Shown here in pieces: positions 27,058 through 36,670 of a stretch of 64,000 nucleotides of DNA. The notes beneath the pieces were generated by a model. The model was not told the origin of the DNA and made no database searches. It worked only from the letters and a program-made list of their open reading frames with translations. This stretch comes from Mycobacterium sp. D16Q13. GTDB taxonomy: Bacteria > Actinomycetota > Actinomycetes > Mycobacteriales > Mycobacteriaceae. Location: positions 78,103-142,102 of the forward strand of contig NZ_MAEW01000019.1 in the NCBI RefSeq assembly GCF_002013375.1, in the 5' to 3' direction. The translations under genes were made by a program, and so were the position numbers. Every line of letters begins with the position of its first letter. The stretch's first letter is position 1.

Positions 27058-27542
27058 CGGCCTCACATGCGGCCGACACCCGTGCGGGGCGCCAAGCGCG
27101 CATCGTCGCGCTGCTGTCCACCCAGTCGGTGCGCAGCCAGAGTGAGCTGGCAGCGCTGCTGGCAGCCGAGGGCATCGAGACCACGCAAGCCACCTTGTCG
27201 CGAGATCTCGACGAGCTCGGTGCCGTCAAGCTCCGCGCCGCCGACGGCGGCGTCGGGGTGTATGTGGTGCCCGAAGACGGCAGCCCTGTTCGCGGGGTGT
27301 CCGGTGGCACCGACCGGCTCTCCCGGTTGCTGGGGGAGCTGCTGGTAGCGACCGACTCCAGCGGTAATCTCGCGGTACTGCGCACACCGCCGGGTGCCGC
27401 ACACTATCTCGCCAGCGCGATCGATCGCGCCGCGTTACCCGACGTTGTCGGGACCATCGCGGGGGATGACACCATTGCGGTGATCGCCCGCGAACCCTTG
27501 ACCGGAGCCCAGCTCGCCGCACAGTTCGAACAGCTTGCTTAA
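27054..27542 (+). CDS. argR: arginine repressor ArgR
   Basis: A 162-residue DNA-binding regulator. The N-terminal winged helix (RQARIVALLSTQSVRSQSEL, then TTQATLSRDLDELGAVK) reads ARG boxes; the C-terminal domain (GTIAGDDTIAVIARE) forms the hexamer and binds arginine. Its place inside the operon it should control gives autoregulation through the palindrome before argC. ATG 27054 overlaps the argF stop; a longer in-frame extension lies inside argF. The 10-base gap after it is the only non-overlapping junction of the operon. Confidence 0.96.
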   Translation: MTASHAADTRAGRQARIVALLSTQSVRSQSELAALLAAEGIETTQATLSRDLDELGAVKLRAADGGVGVYVVPEDGSPVRGVSGGTDRLSRLLGELLVATDSSGNLAVLRTPPGAAHYLASAIDRAALPDVVGTIAGDDTIAVIAREPLTGAQLAAQFEQLA

Positions 27543-27552
27543 AAGGAGAATC

Positions 27553-28761
27553 ATGACAACCTCTGACCGCGTAATCCTGGCCTACTCGGGTGGGCTCGAT
27601 ACGTCGGTGGCGATCAGCTGGATCGGCAAGGAGACCGGCCGCGAGGTGGTTGCCGTCGCGATTGACCTCGGCCAGGGCGGCGAGGACATGGAGGTGGTGC
27701 GCCAGCGTGCCATCGACTGCGGCGCCGTCGAAGCGGTTGTCATCGACGCCCGCGACGAATTCGCCAACGAGTACTGCTTGCCGACTGTGCAGTCCAACGC
27801 GCTCTACATGGATCGGTACCCGCTGGTGTCGGCCATCAGCCGCCCACTGATCGTCAAGCATCTGGTGGATGCCGCACGCGAGCACGGCGGCGGGATCGTC
27901 GCGCACGGCTGCACCGGCAAGGGTAACGATCAGGTTCGGTTCGAAGTCGGGTTCGCCTCGCTGGCACCGGATCTGGAGGTGCTCGCCCCGGTGCGCGATT
28001 ACGCCTGGACCCGCGAAAAGGCCATCGCATTCGCCGCCGAGAACGAAATCCCGATCAATGTAACCAAGAAGTCTCCGTTCTCCATTGACCAGAACGTGTG
28101 GGGTCGCGCAGTGGAAACCGGTTTCCTGGAAGACCTTTGGAACGCTCCTACCAAGGACGTGTACGACTACACCGAAGATCCGACGCTCAATTGGGGGGCA
28201 CCCGATGAGCTGATCATCACCTTCGACAAGGGCGTGCCCACCGCGATCGACGGCAACCCGGTCACCGTGTTGGAGGCCATCGTCGAACTCAACCGGCGGG
28301 CGGGTGCGCAGGGCGTTGGGCGTCTCGACGTCGTCGAGGATCGTCTGGTCGGCATCAAGAGCCGCGAAATCTACGAAGCCCCGGGCGCAATGGTCCTCAT
28401 CACCGCGCACGAGGAGCTGGAGCACGTCACCCTGGAGCGCGAGCTCGGCCGGTACAAGCGGCACACCGACCAAAAGTGGGCCGAGCTGGTGTATGACGGC
28501 CTGTGGTATTCGCCCCTGAAGCGCTCGCTGGAGGCATTCGTCGCCGACACCCAGCAGCACGTGTCCGGTGATATCCGTCTGGTGCTGCACGGCGGAAACA
28601 TCGCGGTGAACGGTCGCCGCAGCGCCGAGTCTCTGTACGACTTCAACCTGGCCACCTACGACGAGGGCGACAGCTTCGACCAGTCGAGCGCCAAGGGCTT
28701 CGTGCATATCCATGGACTGTCGTCGAAGATCTCCGCGCAGCGGGACTTGTCCGGGAAGTGA
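27553..28761 (+). CDS. argG: argininosuccinate synthase
   Basis: A 402-residue enzyme that condenses citrulline with aspartate using ATP. The PP-loop AYSGGLDTSVA starts near residue 9, and the segments GCTGKGNDQVRFE and SIDQNVWGRAVE are the family signatures. The ATG at 27553 has a strong AAAAGGAGAA site upstream, the best in the operon, so its translation is probably independent. The stop overlaps the argH GTG. Confidence 0.97.
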   Translation: MTTSDRVILAYSGGLDTSVAISWIGKETGREVVAVAIDLGQGGEDMEVVRQRAIDCGAVEAVVIDARDEFANEYCLPTVQSNALYMDRYPLVSAISRPLIVKHLVDAAREHGGGIVAHGCTGKGNDQVRFEVGFASLAPDLEVLAPVRDYAWTREKAIAFAAENEIPINVTKKSPFSIDQNVWGRAVETGFLEDLWNAPTKDVYDYTEDPTLNWGAPDELIITFDKGVPTAIDGNPVTVLEAIVELNRRAGAQGVGRLDVVEDRLVGIKSREIYEAPGAMVLITAHEELEHVTLERELGRYKRHTDQKWAELVYDGLWYSPLKRSLEAFVADTQQHVSGDIRLVLHGGNIAVNGRRSAESLYDFNLATYDEGDSFDQSSAKGFVHIHGLSSKISAQRDLSGK

Positions 28762-30167
28762 GTACCAATGAGGGATCACTGTGGGGCGGCCGGTTCGCCG
28801 GTGGGCCCGCGCCCGCGCTGGCCGCGCTGAGCAAGTCCACCCATTTCGATTGGGTGTTGGCGCCGTACGACATTCGGGCATCGATTGCACATGCGCGGGT
28901 ACTCCGCAAGGCGGACCTGCTCACCGATGAGCAGTTGTCCGCCCTGGTGGACGGGCTGCAGCAGCTAGACCGTGACGTCGCGTCGGGACAGTTCGTCCCC
29001 GCCGACACCGACGAGGATGTGCACGGCGCTCTGGAACGCGGCCTGATCGAGCGTGTCGGGGCGGATGTCGGTGGCCGTCTGCGCGCCGGCCGGTCTCGAA
29101 ATGATCAGGTCGCCACGCTGTTTCGGATGTGGCTGCGTGATGCGGCCGGGCGAGTGTCCGACGGCGTACTCGACGTGGTGCAGGCGCTGGCCGATCAGGC
29201 CGGTGCTCACCCGCAGGCGATCATGCCGGGCAAGACGCATCTGCAAGCCGCACAACCGGTACTGCTCGCACACCACCTACTCGCACACGCACAGCCATTG
29301 CTACGCGATGTGGACCGGCTCGTCGACTGGGACCGGCGCACCGCCGTCTCACCGTATGGGGCCGGCGCACTGGCGGGCTCCTCGCTCGGCCTCGACCCCG
29401 ACGCCATCGCATTGGACCTGGGATTCACTGCCGCCGCCGAGAACTCGATCGATGCGACATCGGCCCGCGACTTCGCGGCCGAAGCCGCCTTCGTGTTCGC
29501 GATGATCGCAGTCGACCTGTCGCGCCTGTCCGAGGACATTATCCTCTGGAGCACAACGGAATTCGGGTACGCCGAACTCGACGACTCCTGGTCGACGGGT
29601 AGCTCGATCATGCCCCAGAAGAAGAACCCCGACATCGCCGAGCTGGCCCGCGGAAAGTCGGGGCGGTTGATCGGAAACCTCACCGGCCTACTCGCCACGT
29701 TGAAGGCGCAGCCGTTGGCGTACAACCGGGACCTGCAGGAAGACAAGGAGCCGCTGTTCGACTCGGTGGCTCAGTTGGAGCTGCTCTTGCCCGCGACGGC
29801 CGGACTGGTCGCCACGCTGCGGTTCCGTACGGAACGCATGGCGGCACTCGCCCCTGCGGGGTTCACCCTCGCCACCGACCTGGCGGAGTGGATGGTGCGC
29901 CAGGGCGTACCGTTCCGCATCGCGCATGAGGCGGCAGGGGAGGCGGTTCGTGTCGCCGAGGCCCGCGGCGTCGGCCTGGAAGATCTCACCGATGACGAGC
30001 TCGCGGCCATACATCCGGACCTGACGGGACAGGTGCGCGCAGTGCTCACCACGTCCGGATCCGTGGCCTCGCGCAGTGCGCGGGGCGGCACCGCGCCCGA
30101 ACGCGTTGCCGAGCAGCGTGAACTGGTGCTGGCCCGCCTCAACGTGCTGCGCGGCGAGAGCCGCTAA
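28758..30167 (+). CDS. argH: argininosuccinate lyase
   Basis: A 469-residue fumarase/aspartase superfamily lyase that releases arginine and fumarate. LWGGRFAGGPAPALAALSKS opens the protein; the signature loop GSSIMPQKKNPD with the catalytic Ser is near residue 280, and the His region MPGKTHLQAAQP is near 160. The GTG at 28758 overlaps the argG stop (GTGA). It is the last arginine gene; the next gene starts 9 bases on but belongs to another function. Confidence 0.97.
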   Translation: MSTNEGSLWGGRFAGGPAPALAALSKSTHFDWVLAPYDIRASIAHARVLRKADLLTDEQLSALVDGLQQLDRDVASGQFVPADTDEDVHGALERGLIERVGADVGGRLRAGRSRNDQVATLFRMWLRDAAGRVSDGVLDVVQALADQAGAHPQAIMPGKTHLQAAQPVLLAHHLLAHAQPLLRDVDRLVDWDRRTAVSPYGAGALAGSSLGLDPDAIALDLGFTAAAENSIDATSARDFAAEAAFVFAMIAVDLSRLSEDIILWSTTEFGYAELDDSWSTGSSIMPQKKNPDIAELARGKSGRLIGNLTGLLATLKAQPLAYNRDLQEDKEPLFDSVAQLELLLPATAGLVATLRFRTERMAALAPAGFTLATDLAEWMVRQGVPFRIAHEAAGEAVRVAEARGVGLEDLTDDELAAIHPDLTGQVRAVLTTSGSVASRSARGGTAPERVAEQRELVLARLNVLRGESR

Positions 30168-30176
30168 TATCCAGCC

Positions 30177-30959
30177 ATGGACGGCGAGCCGGACCCGACA
30201 TCGTCGGGCCCCGGTCCGGGGGGAGATATACCGGACGACCCGAACGCGGCGTGGCGTCGCCCGGAGAACATCCCGGTGGGCGGTGACTCATCAGCGGCCG
30301 CGACCACGGGCCCCATAGTCACTGCGGATCCGGCACCGCGTGGAGTGTTCGGCAGGCTGTCCGAGACCGTCCGCAGTTGGTGGAAAGATCTCGAATTCAT
30401 CCAGATGTGGCACGTCGTCGCGATCGCCGCGGTGCTCACCACCGCGGGGTTCGGCGGGCTTGACAAGGTAGAAAAGGCACCCGAGACCTTCAACGTCGGC
30501 CAGGCCTTCGACAACCACGAATTCTCGATCACCGTGCAGCGGGCATCTTTGGTCAAGAAGCTGGCCGGCAACGGATTCACGCTCAAGGAGAAGCCCGGCC
30601 GCTCGTACCTTGGTGTGCTGGCCGATGTCACCAATCATGGTGAAGGGCCGGACGGGGTCTCGCCCATGTTTGCGCTACCCGATATCGCCGACGCGCAGAA
30701 CACCTACCTGCCGTCATCGCATGATCCGACGGCCCTGCGCATGTCGGACGGAACCATGTTGACCGAACTCCAACCTGGGCTGACGGAAAAGGTGGCTCTG
30801 GTCTGGAGTGTTCCGGACACCGCTGTCGCAGTGGGATCGACTGTGACGGTGGAAGTTCCATACCGTAAGTACGGACAGGGCTACGTTATCTACGGCGCAG
30901 GGTGGCAGAGCGTCGGGGGCAGCGCAAGGACGGTTGTGGCAGTGGGGAGCCCGAAATGA
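30177..30959 (+). CDS. single-pass membrane protein with extracytoplasmic DUF4352/Ig-like domain
   Basis: A 260-residue protein of unknown function. A Pro/Gly-rich cytoplasmic tail of about 75 residues is followed by one membrane helix (residues ~78-95, MWHVVAIAAVLTTAGFGGL) and an extracytoplasmic beta-rich domain beginning FNVGQAFDNHEFSITVQRAS, with SYLGVLADVTNHG in the middle; this pattern resembles DUF4352/telokin-like domains. There are no cysteines or catalytic motifs. Its stop overlaps the next gene (ATGA), and three such proteins follow each other, suggesting a membrane complex. No relatives are recalled at the M. tuberculosis arg locus. Confidence 0.7.
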   Translation: MDGEPDPTSSGPGPGGDIPDDPNAAWRRPENIPVGGDSSAAATTGPIVTADPAPRGVFGRLSETVRSWWKDLEFIQMWHVVAIAAVLTTAGFGGLDKVEKAPETFNVGQAFDNHEFSITVQRASLVKKLAGNGFTLKEKPGRSYLGVLADVTNHGEGPDGVSPMFALPDIADAQNTYLPSSHDPTALRMSDGTMLTELQPGLTEKVALVWSVPDTAVAVGSTVTVEVPYRKYGQGYVIYGAGWQSVGGSARTVVAVGSPK

Positions 30960-31564
30960 ACATCCAGGGATTTCGGGACCTACCACCCCTCGTCAGAATC
31001 GGTGGGACTGTGGGCATTGTCGTCGCCATCTTGGCGGCCTCGGTGTTCGTATGGCACCGCCTGCCGTATGCCACGGATGTGCAGGCACCGTTCGATGTGC
31101 ATGGCAGTGCGGGCAGTCCCGTGAGCGGCAGGCTTTTCTCGGTCACCGTGATCAAGGCCGCGGTGGCGCCCGTCGTCAAACACACGGGTGTACTGCCCAA
31201 GAATCGCAACCTCACGACGTCGGGACAGTGGGTGGTTGTGACGGCGACGATCACCTCACTACTCGATGCGCCCTCGGCGCGCGTCGCACTCGAACTCGAC
31301 GGAAACGCTTACACCCCTGATGATCGGTTGAGTCTCTCAACGCTGGGCGGAGCGATCCTGAACCCGTTGATTCCCCAGACCGGTGTCTATGTGTTCGAGG
31401 CGCCGACAGAACTTGTCAACCGGGTCAGCGTCGGACGGTTGTATGTGTCGACAGGCACCAATAAGTGGGACACCGGGCTGATCATCGATGTACCGCTGGA
31501 CCCGAGCCATGCGCCCCGCTCCGCAGTGCTGGCGTTGGCCAAGACCAAGGTTGGCGCCCCATGA
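30956..31564 (+). CDS. second single-pass membrane protein of the module
   Basis: A 202-residue protein with a short cytoplasmic N-terminus, one membrane helix (about residues 13-33, VRIGGTVGIVVAILAASVFV) and an extracytoplasmic domain (GRLFSVTVIKAAVAP, GQWVVVTATITSLLDAP) with the same beta-sandwich style as its upstream neighbour. ATG 30956 (MNIQGFRDL) overlaps the preceding stop and was chosen over an earlier frame inside that gene. The stop overlaps the third gene. Function unknown. Confidence 0.7.
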   Translation: MNIQGFRDLPPLVRIGGTVGIVVAILAASVFVWHRLPYATDVQAPFDVHGSAGSPVSGRLFSVTVIKAAVAPVVKHTGVLPKNRNLTTSGQWVVVTATITSLLDAPSARVALELDGNAYTPDDRLSLSTLGGAILNPLIPQTGVYVFEAPTELVNRVSVGRLYVSTGTNKWDTGLIIDVPLDPSHAPRSAVLALAKTKVGAP

Positions 31565-32115
31565 CAATGATCGACTCCGCGAAACACCGCCGGAATCAGC
31601 GCGGCGTCCTGCGAGACAAGCTTTGGTTTCGCAACGTCATCGCGACGGTGGCGGTTGTGGTCTTGTTCGTGATCATCGCCTTCATCTCTTTCTGGGGACC
31701 GTGGCGCGAGTACCAGGCAAGCGTCCGTCCCGAGTTCGTGGTCCCCGCCGGCCAATCCGCGGCCGTGAACGGTCAGACATGGGAGCTCGGCGAGATTCGG
31801 CGTCTCGGTAAGCGGCAGGGGCCGCTAAACACGGTCCTGCCCAAAGGCACTCAACTCATCCTGGTGACAATCAAGCGCTCGGGGCCGCCGCCCGCCGATA
31901 TGTACTGTGCGGCGCGGATCACCGATGGAACGCACATGTGGAAGGCCGAATTCGACAACGGTGGCGTACGGACACCGGACGGATCTACCCAATCGTGTGG
32001 AAGACCAGGTGACCTGTTGTTCGTCTTTCTCATGCCGGATGACATCGAGCCTCAGGCCGTGGAGATCACCGAGAATATCGGCGGCAAAATCCTTGTTCGG
32101 CTTGATCTTCCGTAG
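31561..32115 (+). CDS. third single-pass membrane protein of the module
   Basis: A 184-residue protein: basic N-terminus (KHRRNQRGVLRDKLWFR), one membrane helix (about 24-45, NVIATVAVVVLFVIIAFISF) and an extracytoplasmic domain that carries two Cys (DMYCAARI and TQSCGRPG) able to form a disulfide. It shares the size, topology and beta-rich domain style of the two preceding proteins. ATG 31561 overlaps the preceding stop. Its own stop directly touches the end of the convergent polytopic membrane protein gene. Confidence 0.7.
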   Translation: MTMIDSAKHRRNQRGVLRDKLWFRNVIATVAVVVLFVIIAFISFWGPWREYQASVRPEFVVPAGQSAAVNGQTWELGEIRRLGKRQGPLNTVLPKGTQLILVTIKRSGPPPADMYCAARITDGTHMWKAEFDNGGVRTPDGSTQSCGRPGDLLFVFLMPDDIEPQAVEITENIGGKILVRLDLP

Positions 32116-33594
32116 TCAGATGCGTGGTCCGGTCAGATCGATATGTGGATCCGTATCCACCGTATCCGGGTAGTCCACGACCTCACCCTGATTGTTGCTG
32201 CCGTCGGAGACTGCGGACTGATGACCACTTTCGGCACGTTCCACACAGTGCGCGAAAACCGAGGCGATGAGACAAACTCGCAGTGAAGCAACGAGAATGC
32301 CGGAGAGTGCCGCCAGGACAGGCCCGACCGCATTCCAGTACTCCTCGGAATGCGGACCCAGTATCCACGCGAAACCGCGAACAAGATAGCCGCCGACCTG
32401 CATCTGCGGGCGGTAGAAGCCATCCGACATATCCAGCCAGGCCAGGCAGAGATACAGCAGCACATAACTGGACAGCACGATAAAGCCACCGTGCAGGACC
32501 AGTCGTGCGGAGTCCGCGATGGGACGAAACTTGCCGAATTGCGACAGCGCCAGCTCGGCAGTCTTCTTCCGGGTCTCGCCCGAGAGCCCGGATAGCCGCT
32601 GGTCGACGCGCTGCCGGGATGGCGCGAGACGATCCGCGACCACCTCACCGTGACTTCCTGCCACCTGCCGCAGCACGCCTCGCCAGCTCGCCCGGTTTGA
32701 GGTGCCGTAGATGATTCCCGCAATCGCAAGCCAGATCAGGGGCACCGCCGCGCCGCTGAAGGCGATATGCAGGGCACTGGTCAACACGTTCCAGATGACT
32801 TCCAGCGGCCGAAAATGGGAGAAGAGTTCGGCGCGGGTGGTGTCGGCCCAGACAACGATGCGACGTTCTTTGAACCATGCGGTCGGCTTGAGGAAGAAGG
32901 TGACGCCCTTACTGGCTGCGAACGACAGGATCAAGAACACCCAGAGCGCGTCCAGATACACCTTGATGAAGACGAACCACGTCGGCGTCCGGCTTTCGAC
33001 CCACTTCAGTTTGAGGGCGTATCGAAGAACGAACGCGCCCACGATGAGGTACCACACCAGGTTGGTGACCGGCACATTCGAGAGATCTAGCACCGGCCCC
33101 GAATGTGTCATGGCGGCACCAACACGTATGTACATCGCCTTGTGCTCATAGGCGATCCAGTCGTCGGCGAACATCTGCCACGCGAGGTAGATGGCAAAGA
33201 ACGGCAGTACGACACTCGAGAAGAGGTCGACCTGCCGCAACGATGCCTTAGGCAGGACGGAGAGCGACGGAATGGCCGAGCGCAGTACCAGGAACATCGC
33301 GATGATCGAACCGAGTCGGGCAAGACCCGCGAACGGCATGATGAGGTCGACGATCAGATAGTTGTTCCATCCGAACTTCGCGGCCAATTCAATCGCGATA
33401 TTGCGCCCCAACAGACCCAGCAGATAGCACGCGGCCAGTTGAGGCAGGTACATCACCCACAGGCGTAGCGGCCGCAGCAACAGATTCCCCACCGCGTCAT
33501 CGTAGAGGCTCGCATCGCGACGTCGCTTCCTATCCGGTGACGGGGATTCGGTCAGCCCGATACGCCCGTTGTGACAGGATATGCAGGCCCTCAC
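32116..33594 (-). CDS. polytopic membrane protein of unknown function
   Basis: A 492-residue protein with about eight to ten hydrophobic helices, for example LWVMYLPQLAACYLLGLLG, LIVDLIMPFAGLARLGSIIA, VVLPFFAIYLAWQMF, TNLVWYLIVGAFVLRYAL and FIVLSSYVLLYLCLAWL, plus a basic cytoplasmic loop near residues 310-350. No transporter motif is recognised. The GTG at 33594 is uncertain; a start inside the first helix is unlikely, so the true start may lie between the two. It faces the three single-pass proteins with no gap, which suggests a shared function, and diverges from the Rv1683-like gene 38 bases away. Confidence 0.68.
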   Translation of the reverse strand: MRACISCHNGRIGLTESPSPDRKRRRDASLYDDAVGNLLLRPLRLWVMYLPQLAACYLLGLLGRNIAIELAAKFGWNNYLIVDLIMPFAGLARLGSIIAMFLVLRSAIPSLSVLPKASLRQVDLFSSVVLPFFAIYLAWQMFADDWIAYEHKAMYIRVGAAMTHSGPVLDLSNVPVTNLVWYLIVGAFVLRYALKLKWVESRTPTWFVFIKVYLDALWVFLILSFAASKGVTFFLKPTAWFKERRIVVWADTTRAELFSHFRPLEVIWNVLTSALHIAFSGAAVPLIWLAIAGIIYGTSNRASWRGVLRQVAGSHGEVVADRLAPSRQRVDQRLSGLSGETRKKTAELALSQFGKFRPIADSARLVLHGGFIVLSSYVLLYLCLAWLDMSDGFYRPQMQVGGYLVRGFAWILGPHSEEYWNAVGPVLAALSGILVASLRVCLIASVFAHCVERAESGHQSAVSDGSNNQGEVVDYPDTVDTDPHIDLTGPRI

Positions 33595-33632
33595 CTGGGC
33601 AATATCGCGGATGATCGGTCTAAGGAGTAGCT

Positions 33633-36605
33633 GTGTCCTTCAATCTCTCCTCCTTGACCAAGCCTGTCGCGCGCCTGGCTGCCACCGCGCAGAACGGGCT
33701 GGAGGTTCTGCGTCTCGGCGGCCTGGAGACCGGCAGCACCGCCTCTTCGCACCAAATCGTCGAGAGCGTGCCGATGTACCGGCTGCGCCGGTACTTCGCG
33801 CCGGGGTCCACCGAGGCGGCGGACGCCGGACCGGTGGTCCTCATGGTGCACCCGATGATGATGGCCGCCGACATGTGGGACGTCACTCAAGATGGCGGCG
33901 CTGTCGGCATCCTGCATCGCGCTGGTATCGATCCATGGGTCATCGACTTCGGCAGTCCCGACCGGATGGCCGGCGGCATGGAGCGCACGCTGTCCGATCA
34001 CGTGGTGGCCGTCAGCGACGCCATCGAGACCGTGCATAGGATCACCGGCCGTCAGATACACCTCGCCGGATACTCCCAGGGCGGCATGTTCTGCTATCAG
34101 ACTGCGGCACTGCGCAAGTCGCGGACCATCGCGAGCATCATCACGTTCGGTTCGCCGGTCGACGCCAACGCCGCCATGCCCATGGGACTGCCCGCCGGGC
34201 TTTCGGCCGATATCGCCGAGTTCATGGCCGACCACATCTTCAGCCGGTTCTCCATCCCAGCGTGGTCGGCGCGAATCGGATTCCAGATGCTGGACCCGGT
34301 CAAGACCGTCAAGGGTCGCCTCGATTTCTTGCGGCAGCTGCATGACCGCGATGCCCTGCTGCCGCGCGAACAGCAGCGCAAGTTCCTCGCCAATGAGGGG
34401 TGGATCGCCTGGTCCGGACCCGCGATCGCCGAGCTGCTGCGCCAGTTCGTGGTGCACAACCGAATGACCACCGGAGGTTTCACCGTCAATGACCGCGTGG
34501 TCACGCTCAGCGATATCACCTGCCCAGTCCTGGCGGTGGTGGGCGAGGTGGACGACATCGGGCAGCCCGCTTCGGTGCGCGGCATCCTGCGCGCCGCGCC
34601 GAAGGCCGACGTGTACGAGTACCTGATCCGCGCCGGTCACTTCGGTCTTGTCGTCGGCTCGACCGCCGTGGCCCAGACGTGGCCGACGGTCAGCCAGTGG
34701 GTGCAGTGGCGGGAGGGCGAGGCGACAAAACCCCCGTCGGTCGACCTCATGTACGAGCACGAAAGCGGCCAGCTCGACGGCGGCGGTGTCCCGCTCACAT
34801 CCCGAGTAGCACATGGTTTGAGCACCACCACCGAGGTCGCCATCGCCGCCGCCCGAACCGCGGGCGCAGCCGCGGCGGCCGCCAACAAGTCAGTGAAATC
34901 CATTGCCGTCGAAGCGGTTCGCACGCTGCCACGGTTGACGCGTCTCGGGCAGATTCACGATCACACCCGCATCTCCCTGGGCCGGTTGATGACCGAACAG
35001 GCGCGCCGCACGCCGCATGGTGAGAGCTTCCTGTTCGACGGCCGGGTACACACCTATGAGGCGGTGGATCGCCGCATCAACAACGTGGTCAGGGGCCTCA
35101 TCGAGGTGGGCGTGCGTCAGGGCGTCCGGGTGGGTGTTCTGATGGAGACCCGGCCCAGCGCCCTGGTGGCGATTGCCGCGCTGTCCCGGCTGGGGGCCGT
35201 CGCGGTGCTGCTGCCGCCCGATGCCGACCTTGAGGTCGCGGTGAAGCTGGGTGAGATTTCCGAACTGCTCACCGATCCGCCGAATCTTCCTGCTGCACAA
35301 GATCTTCCCGTGCACATTCTGGTACTCGGCGGTGGCGAGTCACGCGATCTGTCCATACCGGACGACGGCTCGATCATCGACATGGAGAAGATCGACCCCG
35401 ACGCGGTCGAGCTGCCCGGGTGGTACCGGCCCGATCCAGGGCAGGCCCGCGATCTGGCCTTCGTGATGTTCAGCGGGTACGGGTCCCGCCTGGTGCCCAA
35501 GCAGATCACCAACCACCGGTGGGCGTTGTCGGCGTTCGGTACCGCGTCGGCGGCCGCACTCAACGCCAATGACACCGTGTACTGCCTCACACCGCTGCAC
35601 CATCAGTCGGGGCTCTTGGTGAGCCTGGGTGGGGCAGTGGCAGGTGGGGCCCGAATTGCGTTGTCACGCGGGCTCAATCCCGATCGATTCGTGCAAGAGG
35701 TGCACCAGTACGGCGTGACCGTCGTCTCCTACACCTGGGCGATGATGCATGAGGTCATCGACGATCCTTCCCTGGAGTTGGGCGCCCATCATCCGGTGCG
35801 GTTGTTCATCGGTTCGGGTATGCCCTCGGGCCTGTGGCGGCGTGTCACCGAGAGGTTCGCACCCGCTCATGTCGTCGAGTTCTTCGCGACCACCGACGGG
35901 GAAGCGGTGCTGGCCAATGTGTCCGGTACCAAAATCGGCAGCAAGGGCCGACCGCTTCCCGGTGGCGGCAAGGTGCGGCTCGCCGCCTACGACCCCGTCG
36001 ACGACGTGATCATCGAGGGTGAAGACGGATTCGTCCAGATCGCCAGGCCCGGTGAGGTGGGGTTGCTTTTGGCGAAGCCGCCTGGAGACGTGGACCCCGC
36101 CGCGGCGGTCCGGCGCGGCGTGTTCGCCCCGGGCGACACCTGGGTATCTTCGGAATCTCTCTTCCGCCGCGACGAGGACGGCGATTTCTGGATGCTCGAC
36201 GGCCGAAACACCGCGATCCGCACCGCACACGGCGTTGTGTACGCCGAAGCCACCAGTCACGCACTGGGTTCGGTGAGCGCCATCGATGTGGTCGCGACAT
36301 ATCCCGTCGAGTCCGGTGAGGCCAACGTCGCGGTGACCGCGGTGGTTCTCCGGCCCGGCGAAGCGATATCGCCTGCCGACCTGGCGGAAGCGTTTGCCTC
36401 CGTGCCGATCTCGGAACGCCCCGATATCGTCAAGGTGGTACCGACCCTGCCGCTGAGTGCCACGTATCGCCCGTCCACCACACACCTTCGGGCGTCCGGG
36501 TTCCCGAAACCGGGGCGGCAAACCTGGTATCTCGACCCAGAATCGGGTGCCTACCATCGGTTGACCGCCGCGACGTATGACGCGCTGCAGGGAGCAGCGC
36601 AGTAG
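33633..36605 (+). CDS. bifunctional alpha/beta-hydrolase (lipase) and AMP-ligase-like protein (Rv1683-like)
   Basis: A 990-residue fusion. The first ~360 residues are an alpha/beta hydrolase close to polyhydroxyalkanoate synthase/depolymerase relatives, with the nucleophile elbow GYSQGG near residue 149, and catalytic candidates D in VGEVDDIG and H in IRAGHFG. From about residue 450 an acyl-CoA-synthetase-like domain follows, but its motifs are altered: MFSGYGSRLVPKQITN in place of the usual P-loop, FFATTDGEA in place of YGxTE, and no clear C-terminal lysine motif. Rv1683 is annotated as a long-chain acyl-CoA synthase/lipase, implicated in triacylglycerol turnover. GTG 33633 has TAAGGAG upstream. 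Confidence 0.9.
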   Translation: MSFNLSSLTKPVARLAATAQNGLEVLRLGGLETGSTASSHQIVESVPMYRLRRYFAPGSTEAADAGPVVLMVHPMMMAADMWDVTQDGGAVGILHRAGIDPWVIDFGSPDRMAGGMERTLSDHVVAVSDAIETVHRITGRQIHLAGYSQGGMFCYQTAALRKSRTIASIITFGSPVDANAAMPMGLPAGLSADIAEFMADHIFSRFSIPAWSARIGFQMLDPVKTVKGRLDFLRQLHDRDALLPREQQRKFLANEGWIAWSGPAIAELLRQFVVHNRMTTGGFTVNDRVVTLSDITCPVLAVVGEVDDIGQPASVRGILRAAPKADVYEYLIRAGHFGLVVGSTAVAQTWPTVSQWVQWREGEATKPPSVDLMYEHESGQLDGGGVPLTSRVAHGLSTTTEVAIAAARTAGAAAAAANKSVKSIAVEAVRTLPRLTRLGQIHDHTRISLGRLMTEQARRTPHGESFLFDGRVHTYEAVDRRINNVVRGLIEVGVRQGVRVGVLMETRPSALVAIAALSRLGAVAVLLPPDADLEVAVKLGEISELLTDPPNLPAAQDLPVHILVLGGGESRDLSIPDDGSIIDMEKIDPDAVELPGWYRPDPGQARDLAFVMFSGYGSRLVPKQITNHRWALSAFGTASAAALNANDTVYCLTPLHHQSGLLVSLGGAVAGGARIALSRGLNPDRFVQEVHQYGVTVVSYTWAMMHEVIDDPSLELGAHHPVRLFIGSGMPSGLWRRVTERFAPAHVVEFFATTDGEAVLANVSGTKIGSKGRPLPGGGKVRLAAYDPVDDVIIEGEDGFVQIARPGEVGLLLAKPPGDVDPAAAVRRGVFAPGDTWVSSESLFRRDEDGDFWMLDGRNTAIRTAHGVVYAEATSHALGSVSAIDVVATYPVESGEANVAVTAVVLRPGEAISPADLAEAFASVPISERPDIVKVVPTLPLSATYRPSTTHLRASGFPKPGRQTWYLDPESGAYHRLTAATYDALQGAAQ

Positions 36606-36670
36606 CCCGCATCGGGGCTGCACCAGCGCGGTTCCCCGCGCCTTCCGCTGCTGATGTGGCGGGTTGTTGT

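Noticed and set aside
27226..28890. 554-residue open frame antisense to argG
   Set aside because: It is a shadow of argR, argG and argH coding on the plus strand, without recognisable motifs.
33550..33594. CxxCH heme-like motif (CISCHNG) at the start of the polytopic membrane protein
   Set aside because: It lies in the uncertain first residues before the first helix, without a signal peptide; probably chance or outside the true coding region.
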